54,065 nucleotides of DNA from CAYVTD01 sp964454445 (GTDB taxonomy: Bacteria; Bacteroidota; Ignavibacteria; Kapaibacteriales; UBA2268), in contig CAYVTD010000020.1 of assembly GCA_964454445.1 (NCBI GenBank), forward strand, positions 1 to 54,065. Direction: 5' to 3'. Of this stretch, positions 1-8,757 are shown piece by piece. The notes beneath the pieces are model-generated. The model was not told the origin of the DNA. It made no database searches and saw nothing but the letters and a program-made list of their open reading frames with translations. The position numbers and the translations under genes are program-made. How positions within the stretch are numbered: the first letter of the stretch is position 1; each line of letters opens with the position of its first letter.

Positions 1-165
1 CATCTGCCAAACATCCCTAACGCTCAAGAAGCAGAAATAGGCATCAAACTTGGCGAAATGAACAGCAAACTACTACAAAAAATCGAGGAGCTTACCCTTA
101 CATTATCGAGCAGCAGAAAAGAATTGAAGCTCTCGAAGCAAAAGTCGGGAAATGATATCCGATAA
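1..165 (+). pseudogene. 3' fragment of tail-fibre/S74-chaperone-like gene, frameshifted
   Basis: The window opens inside a plus-strand gene. Frame 1 translates to HLPNIPNAQEAEIGIKLGEM followed by NSKLLQKIEELTL. This resembles the C-terminal end of the tail-fibre / peptidase S74 intramolecular chaperone proteins common in Bacteroidota, where a trailing coiled coil (EELTLY.IEQ..RIEALE) is usual. The expected continuation, YIIEQQKRIEALEAKVGK and a stop at 153-155, is present but in the third frame from position 99. Frame 1 instead runs out of family-like sequence and stops at 163-165. One base therefore appears to be missing near 97-99. This could be a real inactivating frameshift or a sequencing or assembly error. 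The gene converges on the minus-strand receptor-like gene whose stop is at 166. Family assignment rests on the short coiled-coil tail only. Confidence 0.55.
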
Positions 166-1455
166 TCACTTATACCAATCGCTTAGATCTTTTAGCTGCT
201 GCTTAGCTCCGCCGATATTTCCATTGGCGAGGTTCATTAGTATTTTAGCTGATTCAGTTATTGGATATGCTATTTTACTTGAGATAACATTGCTTACAAA
301 AACCATTATAATTATAGCGACAGCAAGAGCCAAGATAGAATAAAGGATAACTTGACTTGTACTTTTTTGTGCTAACTCACCGGCTCTATAAATTTCTTCT
401 TCATATACCCCCGATCCTATCACCCAGTCGAAAGGCTTAAAATAGGAAAAAGCAACTACTTTATTCCTTGGTTGGTCTTCATCAAGATTCTGCCAGGGAT
501 ATGAATCAAACAAAATCTCTCCTGCTGTTGAGGCAACAGCTTTTTCAATTATTTCCTGGATAAACAATCTACCATTAGCATCTTTAGCATCAAAAATGTT
601 CTCTCCATCTTTTTTACCATCTTTAGATATTAAATACTCACCTTTTCTAGCTCCACTTCCACTCAATACATAAACATAACCTGTTTCACCTACTTGTGTC
701 TTTAAAATAGACTCCCTAAGCTCCGGCACGGCATTATCTAGCGTTACCCCTGTATAAATCATTCCAATAACGTTTCCAGCTCCATCTGTCAAGGGTTTAT
801 AAAGGGTTTGATACCACTTGTTTACAACATAAGCAGTACCTCTGTATTCTCTGCCTGAAAGTATTGCTTGAACAACTGCATTAGGAGAGCCATCAGCGTT
901 AATTGCAGGAATATAAGTTCCAACAGCCCGCTTGCCATCAAGAGTTGTCACATTTGTAGCAATTCTTATTAGATCGCCATGTTGGTTCATTCTTTGAAAA
1001 ATAGTAAAAGTGGAATTATGCATTTTAGCAAGTTCATCAACTATTGGTACTCTCTCGCTCAAAGAAGTTGTTTTTGTGTAGTTAATTCCACCTATTTTTA
1101 AAGATGGGAGAGCAATTTCTTTGCTCTCCTTAGATACCTGATTAATGGCTTGCCATTGAATTGCAGGTCCAGAGAAACTAGCACCTCCTGCATCTTTTAT
1201 CTTATCACTCATCATAGAGATAGATAGATCTAACTTATTATTAATTAAGACATTTACCATTGTACAGGCTTCTACCAGATTATTTGTTATTCCTGCAATG
1301 TTTCGATTTGCTTCTTCCTCGCTTTCTTTAACAATCTTTTTTGCAGAGCTGCTCATAGAAACAATTAACACTACCACTACCATTATCAACACAGCTGGTA
1401 ATAAACCAGAAGCAATTGAAAGCCATAGAACCTTTGTTTTAAGCTTTAGTTTCAT
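166..1455 (-). CDS. truncated Cache-domain chemoreceptor-like membrane protein
   Basis: A 429-residue protein resembling the sensory half of a methyl-accepting chemotaxis protein. An N-terminal membrane segment lies at about 12-35 and a large periplasmic Cache region (Cache_3/Cache_2-fusion type) at about 40-365. Typical landmarks are GETGYVYVLSGSGARKGEYL, a tract with YPWQN, and the closing FDWVIGSGVYEEE. A second membrane segment at about 370-392 is followed by the beginning of a HAMP-like linker (ISSKIAYPITESAKILMNLA). The protein then stops; there is no complete HAMP and no methyl-accepting signalling hairpin, which would normally add 250-300 residues. The stop abuts the end of the converging gene, so no missing half is encoded next door. 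A Shine-Dalgarno GAGG precedes the ATG. It may be a decayed receptor or a stand-alone sensor acting through another protein. Ligand unknown. Confidence 0.75.
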   Translation of the reverse strand: MKLKLKTKVLWLSIASGLLPAVLIMVVVVLIVSMSSSAKKIVKESEEEANRNIAGITNNLVEACTMVNVLINNKLDLSISMMSDKIKDAGGASFSGPAIQWQAINQVSKESKEIALPSLKIGGINYTKTTSLSERVPIVDELAKMHNSTFTIFQRMNQHGDLIRIATNVTTLDGKRAVGTYIPAINADGSPNAVVQAILSGREYRGTAYVVNKWYQTLYKPLTDGAGNVIGMIYTGVTLDNAVPELRESILKTQVGETGYVYVLSGSGARKGEYLISKDGKKDGENIFDAKDANGRLFIQEIIEKAVASTAGEILFDSYPWQNLDEDQPRNKVVAFSYFKPFDWVIGSGVYEEEIYRAGELAQKSTSQVILYSILALAVAIIIMVFVSNVISSKIAYPITESAKILMNLANGNIGGAKQQLKDLSDWYK

Positions 1456-1603
1456 TTTTCAACCTCTTTTGTAATTATAATAAGATAATTTTATTATTTA
1501 ATTTGATAAAATACTAGAATAATACTCATTATACTATAAGTATTAATTATAAAATAATAAATTTCTGTTAAATCTCAAAATTTATTGTAATCTGATTTCA
1601 AAA

Positions 1604-1635
1604 TAAAAAAAGCCCCCGTACTTGCCGAAGGGCTT
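1604..1635 (-). terminator. rho-independent terminator of the type IX-secreted protein gene
   Basis: On the minus strand an AAGCCC...GGGCTT stem (arms at 1630-1635 and 1610-1615) is followed at once by a run of seven T (complement of the A run at 1604-1610). It lies 23 bases past the stop of the large secreted-protein gene, as expected for its intrinsic terminator. Confidence 0.75.
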
Positions 1636-1657
1636 AATAAAAACAATGAAATAAATA

Positions 1658-3622
1658 CTATTTGACAATGCGGATTGGTTTTTGAACCATTGTGGCTCCA
1701 TTGCTTATTACGATTGTATAAGCACCGGAAGCAAGGTTCGATGTATTGATAGTTTCGATATGGTTGCCTTTAGATTTGCTACCGTCGAATACTGTCATTA
1801 CTTTTTCACCAGAAGCATTATAAATAGCAATGTTGAGAATCGAGTTTTCGTTGAGCAGATACTTGATTTCAGTGCTGTTGTTTGCCGGATTGGGTACTGG
1901 CTCTCCAACATACAATTTTGATTCTGCACCAAGAGTTACTTCTACTTCATTGCTATATTTATATTGTCCATCGAGATCTATCATTTTCAGGCGATAATAA
2001 TACCTAGTGCCATAGCTAACATCTCTATCCACAACGGGACCGTAATTCACTTCAATGTTGCTCTTGCCTTGAGCTTTGGTTTCGTTGATTTTTGTAAACA
2101 TCGATTTACCAGCATCGGTCATTTGTGCTTTTTCAACTTCGAAACGATCGCTGTTAAGCTCGGAGGCTGTGCTCCAGAAAACGTTAACTCTATTTCCACT
2201 TTCTTTTGCGTCGAAGCTAAGCAATTCGATTGGTACAACCACGCCACCACTCTTTTCCAAGAAGTCGATGCTGGCACGAACAATCATATCGAGTTCTGTC
2301 CAATGTCTCCATTCTACGCCAAGTAACACCACATTACGTTGGATAGTAGTGTTGGCAACACCCATAATGTTACCGTTTTCTCTCTTGTTAACATCTGAGT
2401 GATTCTGATAGAAATAAGCAGGATTAGCAATACCTTCGCCTTGTGGAACGACTGACATCAGACCGCAATAAGGTGGAGTATCGCCGGTGTATTTTGTAAA
2501 GTTAGTCGATTTGATTTCGCCTACAAGATCTTTTCCTACTACATTGCCAATTACGGTATTGAGGTTATTATTGACTTTGAAATCATCTTTGAGAAGACTA
2601 TTGCCGAGTGGGTTACCTGGAGATTGATAGTTAGCTCTGAAATAATCTTGAACTAAAACTGGTTCAGTATCCCTGTTGGCTCTGACTATATCCTGGCTAC
2701 CAATAACAAGATTTTTCTTGTCTGAACTAATGCCACTTTCGAGATAGCTCTTAATGTTTTTAGCAGGATATCTGCCGATAGGTGCATCTTCAGCATCAGA
2801 CCAGAACAGTGTTCTATACCAATTGTAATCTACAGAGGTTTCTTCCCAAGCGTTACGATTGAATACGTCAACCTTGCCTTCAGTTGCATCTGCTTTAACA
2901 CTCCAACCAAAGCGTTTGATAACTGCGGCAAGAGAATCAAAATTCAACCTTCCGGCAATTTCAGTCTGTGTTGGTGCTGGCAATGTTGATGCTCTAAACT
3001 CGAGTTCTTGATCGCCATACGAGTTGCTGATAAGGAACTTAAGGTCACTTCTTGGATGATAGAAGCGGACTATTTTGCTCATTGCGTTGTTTGCATTGTC
3101 TTGATCGGCTTCCACATGAATTTCGATTTTATAGCGTGGAGTTACGTTTGCTTCCATCCAAGTAAACCTTGTTGGAACAGCATAAGCAGGAACATGTGAT
3201 GCCAATGATTGATATGTTTTGGGATAGAATTCTTTGCCTTTACCGTCTGCCAATTTATAAGCTACTTCGAGATCTTCGGTTTGCGGGATGTTAAACATTA
3301 CAGTATCTGCAACTTCAGCATTTACTTCACCTTCAGGGAAGCTACCATCGGGACGTTCACGGAAAATGTAAATATATGCCTTATGACCAGTTAAATCTAG
3401 ATTACCGTTATTGCGAAATCTTGCAACAACTTCGATAGGATCGATAGCCATAATATATTCTGCATTGTCATTAAAAGTATTAGCAAGATATGATGCCGGT
3501 TTAGGAATGCTAAGCACTTCAACGTCTGTAATAAACATTCTACCATTGAACTCACTAGGCGCCGATATCGTATCTTTGCCCTGCTGGTCCACGAACATTA
3601 TTATCAATATCATAACTAACAT
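1658..3622 (-). CDS. C-terminal part of frameshifted type IX-secreted protein (CARDB-like and sorting domains)
   Basis: The downstream reading frame of the gene that begins at 7376. The upstream frame ends ...RGPAGQRYDIGA and stops at 3555-3557. This frame continues EFNGRMFITDVEVLS, exactly as the usual DIGAFEF-type end of a beta-helix region would. The residues before EFNG (3554-3622) are probably not made as an independent start. The product has a CARDB-like adhesion domain (about 20-200), a middle region of unknown fold, a fibronectin-like stretch (VVPIELLSFDAKESGNRVNV, a tract seen ahead of type IX sorting domains), and a typical type A sorting domain over the last ~85 residues (PVPNPANNSTEIKYLL... 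to PIRIVK). It is presumably exported and cleaved at the cell surface with the upstream part, if the frameshift is an error. Confidence 0.75.
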   Translation of the reverse strand: MLVMILIIMFVDQQGKDTISAPSEFNGRMFITDVEVLSIPKPASYLANTFNDNAEYIMAIDPIEVVARFRNNGNLDLTGHKAYIYIFRERPDGSFPEGEVNAEVADTVMFNIPQTEDLEVAYKLADGKGKEFYPKTYQSLASHVPAYAVPTRFTWMEANVTPRYKIEIHVEADQDNANNAMSKIVRFYHPRSDLKFLISNSYGDQELEFRASTLPAPTQTEIAGRLNFDSLAAVIKRFGWSVKADATEGKVDVFNRNAWEETSVDYNWYRTLFWSDAEDAPIGRYPAKNIKSYLESGISSDKKNLVIGSQDIVRANRDTEPVLVQDYFRANYQSPGNPLGNSLLKDDFKVNNNLNTVIGNVVGKDLVGEIKSTNFTKYTGDTPPYCGLMSVVPQGEGIANPAYFYQNHSDVNKRENGNIMGVANTTIQRNVVLLGVEWRHWTELDMIVRASIDFLEKSGGVVVPIELLSFDAKESGNRVNVFWSTASELNSDRFEVEKAQMTDAGKSMFTKINETKAQGKSNIEVNYGPVVDRDVSYGTRYYYRLKMIDLDGQYKYSNEVEVTLGAESKLYVGEPVPNPANNSTEIKYLLNENSILNIAIYNASGEKVMTVFDGSKSKGNHIETINTSNLASGAYTIVISNGATMVQKPIRIVK

Positions 3623-6600
3623 CTTCGGTAAGGCGCTCGCCCCTATTGTTTAAAATTGAACCAAGTGGTGTATTGGGGAAAAGCTCCACTCTCAATTTTT
3701 TGTCAGGTTCGATACCTGTATAGGTAAGATCCTGAGTAAAGTCGCCAAAAACTGAATGGATGTCTTGACCTGTCCACACTTGCCATTGCGATAAAAGTCT
3801 AAAATCGTTGCGGTCAGTGCTGTTTTGTCCTTCGATAACTGTAGCCAAATTGTTTGTTTCAAAGAATCTGAAAATGGAAGCTCCGCTTTTTTCCGGATAA
3901 TAGAACGCATTGCGCTCACTAATCAAAGCTCCGGCTTGTCCTGGCATTAAACCCTGATAAGTAATTGCTGCATAAATCGGGCTAGTTTCGTCCACATCGT
4001 AATCCTCTAGAGCAATAGCATTGTTCATCAAACGTGTATTTTCTGTTTCTTGAATTGCAATACCTGTGATAACGCCATTACTTGTATAACCATCATCACC
4101 TATCAGAATTGTATTGTTGAATATCTTATCATTTCTCGAACGATATGTGTTATCAAGTGGAGTAAGTAGCATTTGCAAAGGTGTGCCTATGGTGGTTGTT
4201 CTTGTTGTGAACAAGCGGATACCTGCGCGATTGCCATTTGCTGAATTGGTGGTGATACCCCAAACAACATTGTTAAAAATTTGAATGTGTTCAGCAACAT
4301 CTGGGAAATAGACTTGACCTTGTACTGGGTCTTGATATGTTACACGTGTTTGTTCGATCTTAATACCATAGCTGGCAGTAGGAGAATTAATGTCGTGTAC
4401 CTCGTTTGAATTAACGCGAAGACCAATATTGTTATAACCATTCCATGTGCCTTCTTTATCGCCACCAAGGATAATACCTGCCGCATCAGAGCCACAGCTA
4501 CCTGTAACATTAAATATACGATTGTGGTGAATATCAGAATTTTCTTCATTGCCAAGGAAAATACCTGCACGAGTAACATTACTAATAATATTGTTTGTAT
4601 ACTGGTTTTTCTGGTTGTAATAGCGTACAAACTTTGCATGACCTTGGCGGAACAAAACGCCAGTGCCAAGCGAAACGATACCATAGCCAAAGCCTTTAAT
4701 TTCGTTGCCCGTTATTAAGTTATTCTGGTTGAACAGTGTATCAAGTTGCAGCGCGTTAGCACCGTTCTTATCCTTGGGAACTGTGGTTCTTAAAATAATT
4801 CCTGAGGAATAAGTGTCAACTTTTCCTGATACGGTTCGATCATCTGCTTCAAATTGGAAGGCACTTGTACCTGCGTTGAACATTGTTTTCGGAAGATGGC
4901 AATATGCCTCGCTGTTTGCATTTTCAATAAGGATGTTTTTAATTGTAATGTTGGAAGCGCCTCTACCCAAATAAAAAGGTGCCTTGAATGGAGAAGGTGA
5001 ATTCATTATCACTTTGATACTCTTTAAGTCACCACCATCAAAAATAATATAACCGGGGAAGTTGGCAAATTCTTTTGATTTGCTTGTACGAACCACATAG
5101 TAAGGGGCATTGGGATTAGTTGGTTCGGTGTTCTGTCCCATATAAAACCCGATACCGCTACCTGCGATAACTTTAATTTCAATGCTGCCTTTTTCGACAG
5201 AACGCTGGCTCGATGGCACAAAAGATATAGTGTTTTTGCTGCTTAGACCAACAATCATCGAACTTAAATCGATGGCTGGGCTAAACAAGTCAAAAGTGCG
5301 ACCAATTTCATAGTTCCTGTCAGTTAGCTCGAAGGTTACTGGCCCAGTAATTCCCTTACGATAAACATCATCGATGGCTTCTTGGATAGTGAGATAATTT
5401 CTATCTTCATCGGCATATCTTGTTCCAACTGTATATTTTCCAGCCATGGCGTGAATAACTTCAAAAGTCGAACAATACATATTATTATCCGAAATTGGAT
5501 CGTTTGGCTCATTTACATAAGCGCAAGCCGTGTACATGCCAGCAGCCGGAGGTATAAAGTCGTCGTTGAACACAACAACAACAGTATTATACTTACCAGA
5601 TGGTATATCTTGAATAATGATATTTGATGTGAAAACTGTATCACCTTTTTCATTATAAATTACGATTCTGCCTGGAGCGTCAGAGATATCACTAACGCCG
5701 TTATTAGCATATTTTACTTGTGGTCTGATTGGCCTTCCTACATAAGCTCCTTCTGAAGGTGCAAGAATCTCCTCAGAGGAAGCCTCAATTTCGTGTGCAA
5801 CTGCAAAGATATAATCTTTACCTTGACGTGGAGCATAGTTGTTGATTTCTTCGTCATCTTTGGCTGACAGATTGTCAACATAGAAATTACAGCGTTGCTT
5901 ACCAACTTCTTTTGGGCGATAATTTGAAAAATCAACATCAATGTAATCGCCTGTTCTTAGTGGATTTTCTTCATTTATAAAATGGTATTCTTCATTGGCA
6001 AGTTCAACATCACCTTTTTCATTTGTGATTTTGCAATATGCAATAAATTCAGATACTGGATTTAAGCCAAGATTCTTCACACGAATTTTAATAGGTATCT
6101 GACCGCTGGATAGTGGGTATCTTTTCTCAGAATAATCTCTCGGTGAAACAATCCTCTCGATAGCAAGGTCGTTTACCAAAGCAATAATAAATGACTGCAT
6201 AGGCAATTCTTGTGCATAACCCATACTGGGAATTTCGAGCTGCGAAAATATAGCATATTCACCACCAACAATATCTTGTTCATTTGATTTGAGGTCTATA
6301 TCACCGCTGTTGGTTGGCACCCAACGGGCAATTTTTCCATTTGCTTCGGTAAATCTTGTAATTCCTTGGGTGGTTACTGGTACGTTTTCGTCTGTATTGC
6401 TACCTTCTTTTGTGGCTGTGTAAACTAAACTATAATCGGGATTCTTTGCCGGCAAAGGACCTTCTATTCTATATTTCACGAAGGTTTCCTGACCGCCAGT
6501 AAAGTTATCTACTTGAAAGCCTGGTTTATTATTACTACCCGTGCCATAGATCAAGCCACGCTCCAAGATAGCGCCTGCTGGTGGAAAAACATTGGTCAGA

Positions 6601-7376
6601 GAGGGAAAAGACGATAGTTTCAAAGTCAAGCCATATTGGAAACAGCTAAAATCAGTATTATTTCTCACACTACCAACGTTTGGAGGGTCCAATATCTCAG
6701 GGCTATACTTCTGATCTGAATATCGAGCTAAGAATTGATAATTCGAACGCGGTACTGCACTTATAAATTTACCGTTGTTTACTTGATCTGACCAGCCTAC
6801 TCTGGGCCAATAATACTGACCATAGGACCAGTCAGTATAAGTACCGCAGTTCATACTCCCATAAACCATCTCGCAAATGTTTGATGTTTCATAGAGCTTA
6901 ACTTGGTAATTCATATTTCCACCATAATCATAATAAAAGTCAGCACCAGCCCATTGAATAGTTACTACTCTATTGCCTGGTGTCCCTTCTTGAGAAACAT
7001 ACATCGAGCCGTTACGGACATACAAGTCTTTTCTCATCAAATTTACTGATGCGTTCACTTGATTGATATATTCATTGTAATAAGCACTATAATTATAAAG
7101 CGGATTAAAGCATATATAACCATTTGCACTCATATAAAATGAAGTCATCGATGTTCCATCATAGTAAAATGGAAACGGCAAAGATACAGAATAGAGGTTG
7201 TCGTCCATACTGCCTACAACACTCAGCATATTCCCGCTGGATAATGTTTTATACTCGCCTTGAAACGAGCTAAAGGTCATCTGCGTCAGCTTCAATGCCT
7301 GAGCATTCGATACGGATATCTGTACTAAAAAAAGTGCTGTTATCAGAATTGCTGAACTAAGTAATTTGTTCTTCAT
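3555..7376 (-). CDS. N-terminal part of frameshifted type IX-secreted beta-helix surface protein
   Basis: 1273 residues in this frame. A signal peptide is evident (MKNKLLSSAILITALFLVQI, ending near SNA-QA). It is followed by an N-terminal beta-rich domain (LPFPFYYDGTSMTSFYMSAN), CARDB-like domains at roughly 420-640, and a right-handed parallel beta-helix region at about 660-1250. The helix region shows repeated short segments such as NNIISNVTRAGIFLGN and KIFNNTILIGDD. The frame ends at DIGA with TAG at 3555-3557; the rest of the protein follows in the next frame. One extra base within 3554-3557 would explain this, and the joined protein would be about 1,900 residues. The ATG at 7376 has a good Shine-Dalgarno (AGAGG). 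The family suggests a large surface adhesin or carbohydrate-binding protein exported by the type IX system; the precise role cannot be read from sequence. Confidence 0.8.
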   Translation of the reverse strand: MKNKLLSSAILITALFLVQISVSNAQALKLTQMTFSSFQGEYKTLSSGNMLSVVGSMDDNLYSVSLPFPFYYDGTSMTSFYMSANGYICFNPLYNYSAYYNEYINQVNASVNLMRKDLYVRNGSMYVSQEGTPGNRVVTIQWAGADFYYDYGGNMNYQVKLYETSNICEMVYGSMNCGTYTDWSYGQYYWPRVGWSDQVNNGKFISAVPRSNYQFLARYSDQKYSPEILDPPNVGSVRNNTDFSCFQYGLTLKLSSFPSLTNVFPPAGAILERGLIYGTGSNNKPGFQVDNFTGGQETFVKYRIEGPLPAKNPDYSLVYTATKEGSNTDENVPVTTQGITRFTEANGKIARWVPTNSGDIDLKSNEQDIVGGEYAIFSQLEIPSMGYAQELPMQSFIIALVNDLAIERIVSPRDYSEKRYPLSSGQIPIKIRVKNLGLNPVSEFIAYCKITNEKGDVELANEEYHFINEENPLRTGDYIDVDFSNYRPKEVGKQRCNFYVDNLSAKDDEEINNYAPRQGKDYIFAVAHEIEASSEEILAPSEGAYVGRPIRPQVKYANNGVSDISDAPGRIVIYNEKGDTVFTSNIIIQDIPSGKYNTVVVVFNDDFIPPAAGMYTACAYVNEPNDPISDNNMYCSTFEVIHAMAGKYTVGTRYADEDRNYLTIQEAIDDVYRKGITGPVTFELTDRNYEIGRTFDLFSPAIDLSSMIVGLSSKNTISFVPSSQRSVEKGSIEIKVIAGSGIGFYMGQNTEPTNPNAPYYVVRTSKSKEFANFPGYIIFDGGDLKSIKVIMNSPSPFKAPFYLGRGASNITIKNILIENANSEAYCHLPKTMFNAGTSAFQFEADDRTVSGKVDTYSSGIILRTTVPKDKNGANALQLDTLFNQNNLITGNEIKGFGYGIVSLGTGVLFRQGHAKFVRYYNQKNQYTNNIISNVTRAGIFLGNEENSDIHHNRIFNVTGSCGSDAAGIILGGDKEGTWNGYNNIGLRVNSNEVHDINSPTASYGIKIEQTRVTYQDPVQGQVYFPDVAEHIQIFNNVVWGITTNSANGNRAGIRLFTTRTTTIGTPLQMLLTPLDNTYRSRNDKIFNNTILIGDDGYTSNGVITGIAIQETENTRLMNNAIALEDYDVDETSPIYAAITYQGLMPGQAGALISERNAFYYPEKSGASIFRFFETNNLATVIEGQNSTDRNDFRLLSQWQVWTGQDIHSVFGDFTQDLTYTGIEPDKKLRVELFPNTPLGSILNNRGERLTEDVSYDIDNNVRGPAGQRYDIGA

Positions 7377-7781
7377 AGAAATACCTCTCTTAAATTTGTA
7401 TTGTTGTTAAAATCAAACAAAAGCACTTTGCTTTTTTTTTCAATTCTCTCAAAATCTTACAACTATAACACGAAAGATACTGAAAAGTTACAAAATCATT
7501 TATTTTTATTTTATTTTTTATTATTCTTTTTTCTCAAAATAAATAATATTAATAACCAAATGGAATTCTAACCATATATAATTATCATTTTAGATTATTT
7601 ACAAAAATAACAATCACACTCACCAAAAATAAAAAAAAATTTAAATAATTTATATTAAAAAAGCAAAATATTAAAAAAAAAATAAAATCTTGGATCTGAA
7701 GTGTTGTTTTTTTTATAAAAATTCTTTATTTCCAGTTGTTCTTCACTTTGTTTTTATTTTAGTTCCATTTAATATAGATAT
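7377..7781. other. AT-rich intergenic region
   Basis: About 400 bases without a gene. It separates the end of the TPR gene from the start of the large secreted-protein gene, both on the minus strand, so it should hold the 3' end of one transcript and the promoter and leader of the next. It is dominated by A and T runs (for example 7625-7690 and 7500-7535). I see no hairpin with a T tract strong enough to call a terminator. No convincing TTG...TAnnTTTG promoter pair is visible; the nearest is TATAGTTG on the minus strand near 7460. No open frame or RNA gene is apparent. Confidence 0.5.
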
Positions 7782-8732
7782 TTAACGAGACAACCTATTT
7801 TCTTCTAATTGCCTTTTTAATAAATCATAATTAGTTTGTGCGTCGGGATAATTTGGATATATTTGGAGAGCCTTTAAAACATTATAATAGGCAGATTGAT
7901 ATTTACCAATACGTGCTTGGCAATAGCCTATTTGATTGTAGTTTTGGGCAAAAGGAAATTGCGAACTGAGGAATATATCAAACAAGCCTTTATCGTAATT
8001 AATCAAATCATCATCTTTTATTACCCTCTTAAGAAGTCTTTTTAAAAAATTTACTTTACTTGGTTCTTCGTCTAAGCTTTCAATAGCATTAATTAACATA
8101 TTCTTATAGTATATTTTCATATCTTTTCGATACTCTAATTCTTTGGTCAACGCCTCAATAGCTTCAGGAAATTTTTCTTCATTTAGAAATTTATTGCCGA
8201 GGTTTTTATATTTGTTTATTTTATTTGGATTTGCATTGTTTGCGAGTTTGAAGTAATAATCTGCACTGTCTTTTTCACCACTGTTTCTATAAATATCAGA
8301 TAAAAAATAGTATATAATAGATGGATTCCATTTATTTTGTTTTAATTCTTCTTTTATTTTCTCTATGGCTTGTTCTTTTTGTCCAAGCATCATCAAAGCA
8401 ATGGCAGTATTGACATTCAAATGCTCGATATCGGGAGATTTTTCTTTTGCTTCGTTGAATAATTGCAGCGCTTCGCTAGGGTTTTGAACATTGAGGTACA
8501 TTTTAGCCTCTCTCATAAGCATAGATGCTTCAAAATCCCTCTCATTTTTTGTAACAGAAGCAAGCCACTTGGGTTTTGTCGAAGATAAAACAGAGAAACC
8601 AGCTATGAAAACATAAAGAAAGATTAAAAAAAACAAGATAAAATAATCACCAAAAATGATGTTCCTTCTGTTTATTTCTGAGCTTGTCTTAATGTTTTGC
8701 TTATTATTATCGTTTTTGTTTATACTTTCCAT
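7782..8732 (-). CDS. membrane-anchored TPR protein
   Basis: 316 residues. A polar N-terminus (about 30 residues) is followed by one membrane segment (about 29-50, FGDYFILFFLIFLYVFIAGF) and then a long helical region with tetratricopeptide repeats at roughly 75-235 and 265-310. Typical positions are ALQLFNEAKEKSPDIEHLNV, DSADYYFKLANNANPNKINK and AYYNVLKALQIYPNYPDAQT. The topology suggests a protein anchored in the inner membrane with repeats on one face, acting as a scaffold. It lies 25 bases downstream of the VanZ-like/Mth938 fusion gene and is probably co-transcribed with it. No enzymatic motif is visible, and the partner is unknown. Confidence 0.75.
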   Translation of the reverse strand: MESINKNDNNKQNIKTSSEINRRNIIFGDYFILFFLIFLYVFIAGFSVLSSTKPKWLASVTKNERDFEASMLMREAKMYLNVQNPSEALQLFNEAKEKSPDIEHLNVNTAIALMMLGQKEQAIEKIKEELKQNKWNPSIIYYFLSDIYRNSGEKDSADYYFKLANNANPNKINKYKNLGNKFLNEEKFPEAIEALTKELEYRKDMKIYYKNMLINAIESLDEEPSKVNFLKRLLKRVIKDDDLINYDKGLFDIFLSSQFPFAQNYNQIGYCQARIGKYQSAYYNVLKALQIYPNYPDAQTNYDLLKRQLEENRLSR

Positions 8733-8757
8733 AACTATTTATTAATATTCTTTATTA

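Noticed and set aside
1658..3622. Treating the C-terminal secreted-protein frame as an independent gene
   Set aside because: It has no signal peptide, its first residues are out-of-frame shadow of the upstream gene, and the two frames join at a family-typical DIGA-EF boundary.
7377..7781. AT-rich stretch considered as an origin or attachment site
   Set aside because: No repeated DnaA-box-like motifs, no tRNA end, no integrase and no flanking direct repeats were seen.
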